Of a stretch of DNA of 64,000 nucleotides, positions 46,401 through 57,660 are shown piece after piece. The notes under the pieces were generated by a model. That model was given only the letters and a program-made list of their open reading frames with translations, searched no databases and was not told where the DNA came from. Each line of letters begins with the position of its first letter. Position 1 is the first letter of the stretch. The position numbers were made by a program, and so were the translations under genes. The DNA comes from Rhodamnia argentea (lineage: Eukaryota; Streptophyta; Magnoliopsida; Myrtales; Myrtaceae): positions 30,249,294 to 30,313,293 of the forward strand of contig NC_063155.1 in the NCBI RefSeq assembly GCF_020921035.1, given 5' to 3'.

Positions 46401-47824
46401 GGTAAAGAATAGCATTCCAAACTCATGAGATCAACCTTCAAACTCTTCCCTTTCTTATTCTGAAGCTCCCAATTGAATTCAAAATTCCAGTCCATAGTGG
46501 CTGTAGGATGACCAAGTAAAAGCAAGGCATGCTCCCAAATCTGTTTTGAGAAGGAACGGCTGAAGAATCATGCAGCTTGGATTCTAGCTGCTGATTACAC
46601 AAATTACAAGTATCACCGATGGCACTCCAGATTTTCGATAGCACTTCAGATTTTGATCCTATCAAAGGCGGACAGCCTGTTTTGCATGATACTGGCAGAA
46701 TTCCCACAGGGATAAGTTCTTGAGACCCAAACCACCTTCATACTTAGGAGAACAAAGCTCAGACCATGCTACTTTTGCTCATGTTGTTTTCCCATTGCTA
46801 CCCTTCCATGAAAAAGCAGAACATCTCCTTTCAACAGCCTTCATCGCCTTTTCTTTAGGCAAGATAAAAATCTGATACCAGTAATTCAATATGCCGGACA
46901 CCATGGACTTTATCAATTGCAGCCTTCCAGCATAGCTAGGTTTCTTTGTGGTCCATGAGTCTCTTCTCTAATGACTTGTCATGTGCTTCAGGAGCTTGTT
47001 CTTTTTTTATCCTCATATTGCTGCTCTTAGCTGCGTTTGCCCTTCTGTTCATTTCTCAAAGTGGTGTCCGTAACCAGTTGAATGATGTGAGCAAGGAAGA
47101 ACTTGTGGATAACGTGTTATGTGGGTGATGACTTAGTGTTTCTTTGCATGTAGTAACATGTATGCTTTACTGATCATAGTTGTGAAATTCTGATAATGCC
47201 TGCAGAGTAAGTGCAATCCAGTTATGACAGCGTATAAGTTGGTGACTGTAGATGCACCGTATTGGGGTTTTGGTTACCGACTTGAACAAGCTATGCTCTC
47301 GGTAACTTAGCTCATCATTTTTCCAAAAAAAATAAATAAATAAATAAATAAAGAAAGTTACTTAATTCTTGATTGCCTCGAAACTGATTCTTTGCTATTC
47401 TTTGCGTAGGCTGAAAGAGCTCTTTTTATAGAAAGTCATCGTAACTGTTTTAGCTGGATCGACGATTGGTATGGAATGACTGTACAGCGAGTACGTGAAC
47501 TTGAACGCAATTTGCTACATGAGGTACAGATGTCCTGAAGCTGTTACTCGCAGAATTTCACTGTAATATTTGCTTTCACTGGGTCTCTTGGCAGAACAGA
47601 GAATCCTTGTATCGGATTGCTTCTAACATGTTCCTAGTTCGCAGCCAGGAGAAACTTTTTCCTAATTTTTTTTCCTTTTTTACCAATGATGAAGCAAACT
47701 AATGATCATTGTTCGTTTGATGAAACAGAGAATTGCCACGCCAGGTGCCCTGAAGAGTGCCGAGGATAGCGAGCGGCCTCAGCTAAGATCAGATCAGCGA
47801 CCCATTCCTGTGGAGCAAGAATAG
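43475..47824 (+). CDS. Phosphatidylinositol transfer protein (class I PITP family)
   Basis: PITPs bind one PtdIns or PtdCho molecule and move it between membranes, supplying phosphoinositide signalling. Coding exons are 43475-43494, 44010-44040, 44140-44288, 45056-45147, 45253-45260, 45377-45448, 45585-45752, 47206-47301, 47410-47523 and 47729-47824, all in phase, giving 281 residues. The start reads MVQLKEF-RIVMPLSLEE-YQVAQMY. Residues known to contact inositol in the mammalian protein are conserved at identical positions: T59 and K61 (GHYTSKVY) and N90 (EEAWNAFP). The mammalian Trp-Trp membrane-insertion pair is Tyr-Trp here (APYWGFG, about 199-200). Two exons are tiny (20 and 31 nt) and one is a micro-exon of 8 nt (TACTCAAG) completing V-L-K before CPYFTKF. 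Intron 1 has a 152-bp tandem duplication. Intron 7 holds an antisense LINE. The donor after exon 7 is weak (CAG|GTCTGG). Confidence 0.95.
43671..43976. repeat. 152-bp tandem duplication in PITP intron 1
   Basis: The segment starting CGTTCCTGTCGTACTTGTAC at 43671 is repeated from 43823 with few substitutions. The second copy ends near 43976, about 34 bp before the acceptor of exon 2. Confidence 0.95.
45904..46957 (-). pseudogene. 5'-truncated LINE (L1-type RT) inserted antisense in PITP intron 7
   Basis: The minus strand encodes late reverse-transcriptase segments of a plant non-LTR retrotransposon: KPSYAGRLQLIKSMVSGI, NYWYQIFILPKEKAM, RRCSAFSWKG, AKVAWSELCSPKYEGGLGL. A zinc-binding-like CNLCNQQLES and a HALLLLGHPTATMDWNF segment follow in shifted frames. 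One TGA lies in the RT frame and later frameshifts are present, so it is dead. Its 3' end is T-rich on the + strand at 45904. It is flanked by perfect AGTCTCTTCT copies (45894-45903 and 46958-46967), the target-site duplication. The 5' end is truncated at 46957. Confidence 0.92.
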
Positions 47825-48159
47825 TCGTCTGAGCGTATTAGCCTGTCATTTGGTCTACTAGGCATGTGTATTCGGCCCTGCAGATGTGAGGAAGGAGCAT
47901 GGTTCATCCAGCCATTGTCCAAATTAAGTTACCTGGATGTGGGAAACCCACTATTATGTAAAACTTTATAGGAGAATTGTTTAGAGGATTCAATTGAAAT
48001 GTCTTCATGTCGTTTTCTACGTATAAAAACATTTATAGAGGCGTGCGCACACGCAGACATTTATGTAAAACGCGTGCATATTCATTAAGAAATCTGCGTC
48101 GTTGCCATCCCATATGAGCAGTAAAATGACTATTTTTGGGTGTTCGGTTAAGACCTTGA
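47825..48159 (+). other. PITP 3' flank
   Basis: This is the likely 3'UTR and downstream DNA. No terminal signal can be assigned with confidence. Confidence 0.4.
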
Positions 48160-48540
48160 CATGGAAAATCTCATTTGAGTTTCTACATCGTCATTTGGTC
48201 AGAAATTACTGATGTGAAATATATCATCGTTTTGTCAGAAATTACTGATGTGGAATATGGCCGTTGATAAGTACAATTTCTGTAATTTAAAAAAAGTCAT
48301 TTCAATAATTCCTTTTATTTTTGTATTTCCATTTTTATTTTTTTCTAATCTTTCTTTTTTCTTCGTCTTCTGCCGGTTGCCGCGCCTCAACGATGGCCAA
48401 CGACAAGCCACAGTTGACGACAGACCTTGCCAACCTCAGGCGAACTTGTCAGCCGGAGCTTGTGGCCAGTCGTTGACGCCCAACGATTGACCGAGGAAGA
48501 AGGGGAAAAAAAAAAAAGAGAAAGAAACAAAATCAGAATT
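48160..48540. mobile_element. Foldback-repeat family R, partial copy
   Basis: A left-arm phrase is itself duplicated (TTTGGTCAGAAATTACTGATGTG and TTTTGTCAGAAATTACTGATG, in part), followed by the T-rich spacer and a GC-rich centre (GGCGAACTTGTCAGCCGG). The right arm is absent. Confidence 0.5.
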
Positions 48541-49998
48541 GTTTTCTTCAAAAACTGGCCTTGATGTTCACAGGCCTGGTGTCTCGAGCACAGCTTCAGG
48601 TGCCCTGAGCCCTACCTTGATGGACCTAGGAGTGGCGGCTGGGGTCTTGGCAGCGGCCTAGATGGACTCGGGGCCAAGCACTACCAGGGAAGCGGCCTTA
48701 CCACCAAGAGCCCGAGAACGAGCATTGGGGTTCTTGTGCCCAAACGCAAAGTTTATAGTTCAAATCCGGAAAATAATTTCTGACTTTTTAAAGAGAAAAT
48801 TATTTTTTAAAATTTGAGCTTTAATAGGAAAATATTTTCTGTTGACTCCTGTACCAGAATACGATTTTTTGCAAAAAAAAACAAAGTCTTGACGATCCCG
48901 CGGATTGACTCTACCTGTGGGAAGTGATCCTACCTGTACTGGAAATATTCGATAGGAACGCGTAAACGTCAACATTAACTATTCACAGAGCGTCGATGCC
49001 CGTTGGACCAGCCTCCTGTGGACAGTGATTCATCATGTCGAGACGATGTGGTGGGGCTGGGCTGGCATGGCGTATGGTCTCTCTCTTGTCTCTCCTGCTC
49101 CATAATATCTTCTTCTCAGAACCCATTTCGACACTGACAAAAGTTTGTGCAAATGTAACAGTTTGGCACTCGTTAAGTGCTGACCTCCCAATAATTTATA
49201 CTTCCTTCTCCGTGGAAAACCTGAGTAGTTTCAGACGAAACCAATTCATTCCCGGCTTGAATCGTCAAACGGGTAAATCGAATTGGGTCGAAAATGATCC
49301 GTCCAACATAGATCAATTTAACAAATTTTGATCCATTTTCATTCGATGTAAATCAAGTGACACGTACCCGACTTGACCCATATTCCCAAAGCACTTTCAT
49401 ATAAAGCTCAACTTAGGAAAACCCATGAGTGTAGAGCGAGACTAAGTGAGAATGAGAGATAATAAAGAGAGAGTCGTAGACGTGAATTGAGTACAAATAA
49501 ATTATAAATCAATTTATAACCCATTTACAATTCATTATGACCTATTTAACATTCATATTATGTTTAAATTCATTTGTTGAATATAACAACACATATAACA
49601 ATTCATCCTATCATATATGAATTAAGAAATAAATTAATGATCTATTTTGACAGGTCTATTCCCAGGTCATCTCGGAGTACAAGCTCGCCGCAACACCGCT
49701 CAGTGTACAGAAATCCATTCATTCCTTGTAATACATATGTCATAAAACCATAGTCATCACAGTAGTAAGTCCAGGCACTCATATACTCCTGTATATCCCA
49801 TCATACAACTTCAATTTCCTGCCACTACATCTCCATTGCATTGACACAGTCCTTTGCTTCTATTCCAAAAAAGAAAAGTCGAAGAGCAGTCAGGAAAGAG
49901 GATTTGTGCCGCTGGCACATCATGTACGACCAACCCTTCAAAGCTATTAAACAACACCGAATAAACCGGTCAAATTACATGATCGAGCGACGCGAGTA
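48541..49998. other. Intergenic and tetraspanin 3' flank
   Basis: A GC-rich patch at 48550-48735 is unassigned. The rest is mixed to AT-rich with no recognised gene. DNA close to 49998 is the likely tetraspanin 3'UTR. Confidence 0.4.
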
Positions 49999-52690
49999 CT
50001 AGAACTGGAGCCTACTAGGCTGTGCCTTGGTCATCCGGGCTTCGCCGTAGGGCTCGTCGTTGTCGATGCGCTTGTTGTTCCTGTATGCCCCACAACCGAC
50101 CACGTAGGCGATCACCAGGATGATCAGTATGACGATGTTGATGACCGAGACCTTCCTCCAGCTGTGCCGGAGGCTGGCGAGCACGCCGACCTTGCAGGAG
50201 CTGCACGAGTAACACAGCTGATCCTGGTCGTTATTCCACAGGGAGCAGTCAGGGTTGGTCCCGGCTAGCCCGCCGCCCGGCGTCCAGTAGGTCTCGTTCA
50301 CATAGGTGTAGCCGCAGTCGGTGGGCGGTTTGCAGCATCCAGACTGCCCAAATTCAATCGGAACAAATTCCATCACATTCTTCCGTAAATTAACGCGGAA
50401 ACGACAATCTAATACTACAAGTCGGACAATTGACACCATCATGAGATCTTGAAACTAAATGGGTTCCTGAACAAGTTAAACCTGCAATTATAGAGGCCGT
50501 CCTCGTGCAGGGAAAGAGAATGACAAAGTGGAAAACAACCCAGAATCATGATTAACATCACTGACCTGAAAAAGCAAAAAGCGACCCAAATAATTGAGGT
50601 GTCTTTACGAGGGCCTACGACGGCGATGTCCACTGCCCAAGTATGCGAGACGAAGGACAACATGGCAAAGCCAGATGCTGGACAAAGATCTCGGACGATT
50701 TCTACAAACTTTACAGTTGAAGAAAGGGACGATCGCTCGTCTTATCCTACGTAAATGTCTGGGACTAGGAGCGAGTGTGGCCCCGAAAAGAGATTTGCAA
50801 AATCACGTGACGGTGTGAAACGAATCATCAACTTGGGCTTAAAGTTTTGTTTTTTTTTACCTAAAGTCCCGCTTTTGTTAACACTCGAAGGAAAAGCTAT
50901 TGGGAGCGACAAAACGGAAAAGACGGAGTAGAAAAGTTTGCGAAGTTCCTCTCGACTTTCTTTGTGAACAAGGAGGGTTTACTTAAACGAGAAACCTACG
51001 TTACGTGAGAGAAAAAGGCACCAAAAAAGGTTTTCGGAAAGATATTCTCGCACCCTTTTCTTGCGACGAGATATTCTCGTGCTTTGAATATTCGTCAAAG
51101 CGGTAAAAGACGAGGACCAGGAGATGCAGGTCTCTCCTGCTCCAGACTCAGAAATCAGACAGCCAACGAGGAAAATGTAGGGAAAGGAAAATCGAAAAAC
51201 TAAACGCTTAGCACCGCCCCGTTTCACCATAAACGACACTCGGCATTATTCAGAATGGACGACGAAATTCCGACATAATTATATGGTTTCATTAAGGAAA
51301 ATTTCCCTCGTGAATGGATAATTCTCCTTGTTTTTCCCGTAATTCTTCTTGTCTTTGGCTATAAATAGAGAAACAACTAATCTGTGTTCGGGTAAATGAG
51401 CCGCCGGTTCAATTGCTTCCGCGTCGAATACCAGACAAACCGGGCTCTTGCCCATTCCTAGGAAGGGAGACATCATCATCGACCCACGTTATCCCACCCC
51501 CGTCCCCCGATGCTACGAGCCACACCGCCCCATGTGGCCCAATTAAATACATCCTTAAACTATTCATGAAATTGGTTGAACCACTGCTTTTCGGTTTGAC
51601 TGATTGTTAGACACTTAACGCACAAGAAACCTCCAAGCTCGATCCACAGTTTGAATGTCGACCCATCTCGTCTCGTACTCCACTTTAACGGACAAATGGA
51701 AAAGGCATGAAAAAAAAATGAAAAAAAAGAAGCACCAAATACTAAATATCGGGAAATTATTGACCAAAACCATGGTTAAAATATACCATCTTGATCACCA
51801 CAGAGGGACCCGCGATCAATTTAAAGCAACATGATGTGTACTATCTTTCTCGAACCTAACTTGTAGAGATTAAGGAAAAAAAAAAAGGACAGGTGTACGA
51901 TATCTGGACAATTATTGCGGAAAAAAGCAAAGGGTCGACAGCGAAACCCATGTTCGCCGTTTGATTAGTACCTTTTTCTTGTTCTTCCGAAAAAATTAGT
52001 TTTGTTGAATACGAAAGTTTTTTCCTTTGCTCGTGTTTTAAAATGGTTAACAGGTGTCTGCTCATCCGAGGATGAAGCACAGTGACGCTGATAAAGAATT
52101 TGATAGATGGTTGGATGGAATCCAGGCAAAAACCTTAAACAAAAAATGGAAAAACAGAAGATGGGTTGTAGTTTTACCTGGATAGGGTTGAGCTTGCGGA
52201 GGTAAAACATGCTTTCGGTCTCGGGGACGCCGTTGACGGTGACGGCGATCTTCTTGCACGCCTTGGACTCCCTTATGCAGGAGCTGATCTTGCCCCAGTA
52301 GGAGTCGCTGGCCACCCGATCCTTCAGCCACCCGGAGTAGTCCTGCAGGTAGTAGTCCCGGTAGGCCCGGTTGTCGACGGGCTTGCCCCCGCCCTTGTCG
52401 GTGACGCCGTAGGCGAAGATGATGAAGCTGATGAGGGCGGCGATGATGAAGAACATGCAGACGAGGTAGAACCGCATGAGGAAGGTGTTGCGGTAGCACG
52501 CGCCGGCGAACCCGGCGAGGGAGACCACCATGATGGCCACGCCGATCACGATGAGGGGCCACTGCAGGAACCGCATGCAGTCGGTGGAGTTGGCGCGGCT
52601 GCTCAGCCATATCCCGCCGCCGAGGATGGGGATGGAGAGGAGGAAGGTGAGGAAGTTGAGGAGGCCGATCAGGTGGTTGCTGGTTCTCAT
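49999..52690 (-). CDS. Tetraspanin (plant TET8-like)
   Basis: Tetraspanins organise plasma-membrane and exosome microdomains. Exons are 52690-52178 and 50343-49999, phase 0, giving 285 residues with one 1834-bp intron. Membrane segments are visible at about 7-29 (GLLNFLTFLLSIPILGGGIW), 42-66, 72-96 and 235-258 (VINIVILIILVIAYVVG). The large extracellular loop contains the plant hallmark GCCKPP at about 173-178, created at the splice junction (NPIQ|SGCCKPP). More paired cysteines follow (CGYTYVNETYW, PDCSLWNNDQDQLCYSCSSC). The N-terminus MRTSNHLIGLLNFLTF is the family start. Exon 1 is very GC-rich, which opens long meaningless ORFs in its other frames. Product identity is secure; the exact TET number is not. 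Confidence 0.95.
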
Positions 52691-52888
52691 GGTGATCGAT
52701 TCTCTCTGGCCGTTCCTTCCCTTTTTCTTTTTCCCTTCGGTCTTGATGATCCGAGTGATTGGTTCTGGCTGGATGGATCAAGAACTGTGATGGGTCAGTG
52801 GGTGATGGAGTGATTTTTCTAGGAATGGGAGAAGGTGCGTGAAATAGTATCTTTTTTTCCGGGTCATGTTCATGCTGGGGCCTATATG

Positions 52889-52898
52889 ATATTTATAG
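52889..52898 (-). promoter_or_regulatory. TATA-like box of the tetraspanin gene
   Basis: The minus strand reads CTATAAATA about 200 bp upstream of the start codon. Confidence 0.5.
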
Positions 52899-54190
52899 CC
52901 TAATACGGTTCATTTACTTTCTATTTCGTTTTGTTTTATTATCGCGGTTCGGCTAACTTTAATCAAATATCGGTCTACCTAAAGGAAGAACAGTCCGATA
53001 TTTTAAGTCTCGAATAAGATGAAAACGCTTCGACCAAAGAAAAAAAGAAGAAGAAGATGAAGACACGAATAAACAAAGGGTCTTTAGTTAATTACTCTAA
53101 CACTTGCCTAGCCTGAAAAAATTTGAACTTAAAACTTCCGCATCTGATATCATACGAGAATTTGATAGAACCGCTATCAATTGTTCTAAAATTTTGAACT
53201 ATTACATAAATGCACGATTTGATATTTAATTGCTCTAACTAATCGGATCTGAATGATTTACTTTCAATTGGATTAATATTTAATTACTCTAACCGATCGG
53301 ATCTGAATGATTTACTTTCGATCGGATTAACATGTAGCCTCTGTCCAAGGTCTTGATGACCAGCCAACAGCAATTGCAAATCGTTATGTGCGAGTTCATG
53401 TCCTTTTTAACCAACGCATTGAGTAGGGAATGACAATAATAATAGGAATTTCAAATTAAATGTAAATATAATAAATCGTGCAAAAATGATTTATTACTTT
53501 AAAAAAAAAATAGTCACCCCAATAAAATTCAATACCTTCTTAATCCCTTATATCGATTTTTATCCCTTCCTACGATGGAATTACTAGGAACTTTTTTGTT
53601 TCTTCCCAACAAATAAAAAGACAGAATTTTTTTTTAATAAGGACATTAAGTGCTTTTATTTTTTAAAATAATAACTTAAAATAAATTTTATTTCAAAGAA
53701 GGGCCCGAATTGGTCACGTTATTTCAAAAAAGGCCTTAACTAATTGCATTTTCGTCAAAGTAGAAGGCAAGAGAGGGCTCTTGCGTGCTGCTTTGAGGAC
53801 ACGTGGCCCCTGAAACTTCTTGGAAAGATCGAACGTAACTTCCGATATCATCTTCCCTTCTTCTTTTTTTTTGTATTTATTTCTTTGACTTTTATTTTTA
53901 TGGAGTAAGCTTGTTGGTTCTTCTTCTTGACCCCGAAGCCGCGGTGGTCGAGTGAAGTCTAGGGTACGAAATCGCTCATCGCTGGACGGGCCGTGGAACG
54001 CGACGGCTGATAGTAAATAACGGGGCTAGTCCTGACAACTTAAAGGACGCATTTAACATGGCGTGTACCCTCCACTAACGCGACATCAAATCTTGATGCG
54101 AAATGGATCTATAAATGCCCGCGCCAACGCGATATGACCAATGTAGACGACTTTGGCACATTGATGTAGATAAAATTTAACTACTATGAA
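52899..54190. other. Intergenic DNA with a 54-bp tandem repeat and a SINE-like fragment
   Basis: A SINE-like fragment (minus strand) at 53115-53205 resembles the one near 37900. A two-unit repeat with 54-bp period follows at 53223-53332, sharing ATCGGATCTGAATGATTTAC. No gene was recognised. Confidence 0.5.
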
Positions 54191-54650
54191 AACCCGTTTT
54201 GAAAATTTAAACTAAAAGAAGAAATTTCAAATAAGGACTTAATGTGTACATTATTTTAAACAATGGTTTGAAGTTGCCATGACAGTTCTAAATAAGGGAT
54301 TGGCCTCGCCGGCCAGCTAAAAATAAAGGTCGATCAATAAGGGCATTTTCTTTCAAATATAATTATTTTTTTCTTTTATTTTTTCTCCTCCTTTTTTTTT
54401 CTTAATTTTCTGCTGCTGGCGAGGGCCTGGTTTCCCTCGCCGGTCTAGCTTGTGGCAAGCGGGGGAGGCTCTCGCGAGGGCAACCCTTGCCCAGCCCTCT
54501 CCGGGCATCGCCGCAAAAAGGTAAGAAAAAACAGAGAAAGGAAAAGAAGAAGAAGAGAAATCCAATAACGTGACGAAAAATGCCCTTAACAAGCCGGAAC
54601 ATCAGGCATGCCCTTATTTGAGACTATTGTGGTAATTTCACGCTTTTTTT
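54191..54650. mobile_element. Second foldback family (AATAAGGGC type)
   Basis: The left arm has TTTCAAATAAGGACTTAATG, AAGTTGCCATGACAGTT and CTAAATAAGGG. The right arm has the inverse ATGCCCTTATTTGAGACTAT and TGTGGTAATTTC. The centre is GC-rich (GGCGAGGGCCTGG, GCTCTCGCGAGGGC). No coding content. Confidence 0.6.
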
Positions 54651-55326
54651 TCTTTAAATTGTGTTACACTACAAGTGTCGATTGAATTTAACTGGATTTG
54701 ATATCAAAGGGACTTGATTAGAATATTTTTGAAAGTACCAGGATTGCTCAATTAAAGGAATCCATATTTAAATCCCAACAAGTGGGAAAGGATATAGTTC
54801 GAAAAGTAAAACTTTTGTTAAGAAAAAGCAGCAGTGGCGGGTCTGGGGCGTATTCATGGGAATTTGAGTGCAACTTCTGCCTCAAGTGTCAGTTCGTTGT
54901 CTTGCACTTTGCCCATCCACTTTTCTCATTAGGTTGCAATTTGGACCCATGACGCTGGGTTCGACCAAACTTGGAGCTCCGATCACGTGACTAATTTTGC
55001 GAGGCAATTTTGCCATAAAAATGAATGTACATGTAGAACAATAAGATAGAACCAATCGGTTTTGAAATTGAAAATTTTGAATTGTCAAAAAGACGTAAAA
55101 TCATCGAAAAGTACGATTTTCATTAGAAAGAGAGAGGGAGAGAGATAGATGAAGATAGAGGCTCAACGAGAAAGCACCTATCGGGTGTGTTCTCTTCTTC
55201 TTCTTCTTTTTCGAAGGAGGTTGAAGAGAAAATGATGCAATTCACTTAAAAGAGTTCAGCGAATACAAATCTAAAACTTGGTAGCATAGTAAATCAAATA
55301 GGGTAGGGATTCATGACCTAATTATA
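54651..55326. other. Intergenic, nothing recognised
   Basis: AT-rich with short ORFs only. Confidence 0.45.
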
Positions 55327-55334
55327 AGGTAGGG

Positions 55335-55564
55335 TAGATATGGCCAAATGAAATCGGGGGCCCGGAATCGGCCCTCAAGGGCCGGTTCCGACCCTTTTTT
55401 ATTTTATTAAAAAAAAGGGAGGGAGGTCCGGAGGGAAAAAGCCGTTGGGCCGGGGAATCGGAACCGGCCCCTTCAAGGGCCGGTTTCGGTTCCACCTTTT
55501 CTAGGAATCAGAACCACCGGTTCTCGAACCGAAACCCGCGGTTCGGACGAACCGGCCACGTCTA
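55335..55564. mobile_element. hAT-type MITE, 230 bp, perfect 8-bp target duplication
   Basis: The ends TAGATATGGCC and (reverse) TAGACGTGGCC are inverted. AGGTAGGG is present on both sides (55327-55334, 55565-55572), the 8-bp duplication typical of hAT elements. The interior is a near-palindrome of GGGCCGGTTCCG-type words around a poly(T)/poly(A) junction. Non-coding. Confidence 0.9.
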
Positions 55565-55639
55565 AGGTAGGGTATTTGTCTGTTGGGCCTTGGCAACCCA
55601 TTAGGCGCATGTATTGGCAAGGTGCTAATGACTCGACGG

Positions 55640-56214
55640 ATTGCGATCGACTAAAGGAAGAAGGAGGAGACAAAAAAAAAAAAAAAAAAAAAGGACTACT
55701 GTCGTTTTGCCTTGGATGCCATTGCCCAACAATGGTGAGGCTCCAGTCGATTTTCTAATAATATTATTAGTTTTTATCTTTTTTTTTTTCTTCTCTTTCT
55801 TTCTCCGATCGATCGCAATCCATCGCCCGGCTAGAGTCGACCACCGTCGCTAGGGAAGCTTGGTCTTGCCCAATAACGGTGAGGCTCGACCTTGCCATGC
55901 CAAGATCTTTGGCCCTCGCCTTTAGGCGATCACTAATCTAGCAACCAACTGGAGGAAGAAAGAGAAGAAAAAATCAAAAATAAAAAAAAAAAAAAAACGA
56001 AAATAATAATAACAATTACCACGTTAGTGCCAGTGCTGTCATGTCGGTGCTGGTAGCGCAATGTCTAAGCGTTGACGGGCCAAAGTTGGCCGAATAAATT
56101 GAATTAATATAAATGTAAAAGGTTTATGATTTAATTGATACAAAAAAAAATATTTACGACTGAATTGACACAATTATAATAGATTTATAATTTATTTAAT
56201 TTTTTTTATAATTT
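55640..56214. mobile_element. Foldback-repeat family R, copy with clear right arm
   Basis: The right arm has GTTGACGGGCCAAAGTTGG, AAAGGTTTATGATTTAATTG and ATGAATTGACACAATTATAA-like text. The GC-rich centre is at 55815-55930. The left arm is poorly preserved. A run of about 20 A at 55673-55692 lies near its left side. Confidence 0.55.
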
Positions 56215-57351
56215 TCCATTTCAAACTGCCAATGGATTGCAAGAGAAGCAGCCATGCCATTGGTCAAATGGGATTTTGCAATACGCACGTGGACGGTGGA
56301 CTTCTCGCCCACGTTTTGTAGAGGATATGAAGGTCAATTTTCAAATTTTATGAGCAGCTTTTGAAGTTTCTTTTCGACACAAATTCGAGGATGCTTCTTT
56401 GAAAGAAAGGATCATGTCGCGAAGCAGATAAGGCGGCATTGGTCGGCTTCTCGCGACAATGACAGGATGCAACGCATTTGCTTTCTCTTTACCCTTTTCC
56501 TCATCTGATGTTAACCATCGTAGTTATCTCTGTCTTATGAAAAATTAATTATTAAAATAATAAACATTAATAATTAAAATGATTGCTTGTATCGCTTATA
56601 TGAATACATAAACGAAAAGCATTTCTATCGCCCATAACAATATTTAAGCATAGATTATTGCGAAGACGAAAATATTTTCCATCGACTAATTTTTCTGAAC
56701 AATCTAATCTAAACAAACAAGTTTCGATATATTTTTCCAAATTATTAGTTTCACCCTAAACAAACACATTCGGAATAAATTCTTTCTTTCATTTTCCAAA
56801 TCCATTGATTGCACAGAACACAAGAAGTACATTGTGTTGGAAATGGAAAATTTTCTTCATCGAGATCTTGGGAGCACATTTCGACAAAATTAAATTAAAA
56901 CTATACCTTGTCTAGTGGCCTGACTGTCACGTCCATTTCCAAAGTACATGCAGATAGACCGATATCATATATTTTTTACGTCCCTATGCATTATCGAATG
57001 GGTCAAGGCACAACCCCTAAATCATGATGTTGTTTATTCGTCGAACATGCCTTGAAATTGCTGATTGTTTTAAGTATTCGATTTACCGATTTAGGAAAAA
57101 TGACACCGATGATACTTAAATTTGGAGTTAATGTGCAATGTGTTCCTTAAATTTTAGCTCAATTTGCAATATCGTTCATGAAATTTTAATTTGTTAAATG
57201 CGATATTTGAACTACTTGAAAATTCATGCCTATGGATTTTCAAAATTAGTGAAATCGCAGTATTTCATATAGCCGTGCACACAGAATTTGCATACGTACG
57301 CTGCATGTGTGTACGGATTATATACATTCATATTCATTCGTAGGATGAGGT
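56215..57351. other. Intergenic DNA with a small MITE relic
   Basis: Words at 56520-56790 (ATTGCTTGTATCGCTTAT, CGCCCATAACAATATTTAAG) are shared with the MITE at 5318-5541. No gene was recognised. Confidence 0.45.
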
Positions 57352-57566
57352 AGAGGTGGCCGGTTCCGGCCCGGTTCCGGTTCCGGTTCCAAGGCTCAAT
57401 TGCTCTTTTCACCCGGTCTCCTTCCTTTTTTTTTTTTAAAAAAAAAAAACCGGAGTCGGAACTGGCCCGGAACCGCCGGTTCCGGGCCGGTTTCGGTTCC
57501 TGGTTGGAACCGTGGGCCCGGTCAACGGGCCGGTTCCGGGCCCACGGGTCCATTTGGCCACCTCCC
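57352..57566. mobile_element. hAT-type MITE, 215 bp, in the LSM8 upstream region
   Basis: It starts AGAGGTGGCCGG and ends GGCCACCTCCC. Perfect GATGAGGT copies flank it (57344-57351, 57567-57574). The body is GGTTCCGG-rich and palindromic around a poly(T)/poly(A) junction, like the 55335 element. It ends roughly 70 bp before the GGGCC/GCCCAA elements in front of LSM8. Confidence 0.88.
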
Positions 57567-57638
57567 GATGAGGTGATTGGATATCTAAAATAAGACTGTC
57601 GCGATCCACAGGCCGCAAAAGAGACATAGCCGGTCATT

Positions 57639-57660
57639 TGGGCCTTACAAAGCCCAATTG
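57639..57660 (+). promoter_or_regulatory. Site II-like elements upstream of LSM8
   Basis: TTGGGCCTTAC and AAGCCCAATTGG lie close together in inverse orientation. GGGCC(T)/GCCCA boxes of this kind are common in promoters of plant growth-related housekeeping genes. No TATA box is nearby. Confidence 0.4.

Noticed and set aside
52062..52781. 239-codon minus-strand ORF rich in His/Arg/Pro over the tetraspanin
   Set aside because: It is the shifted frame of GC-rich tetraspanin exon 1; the real frame has four membrane segments and family motifs.
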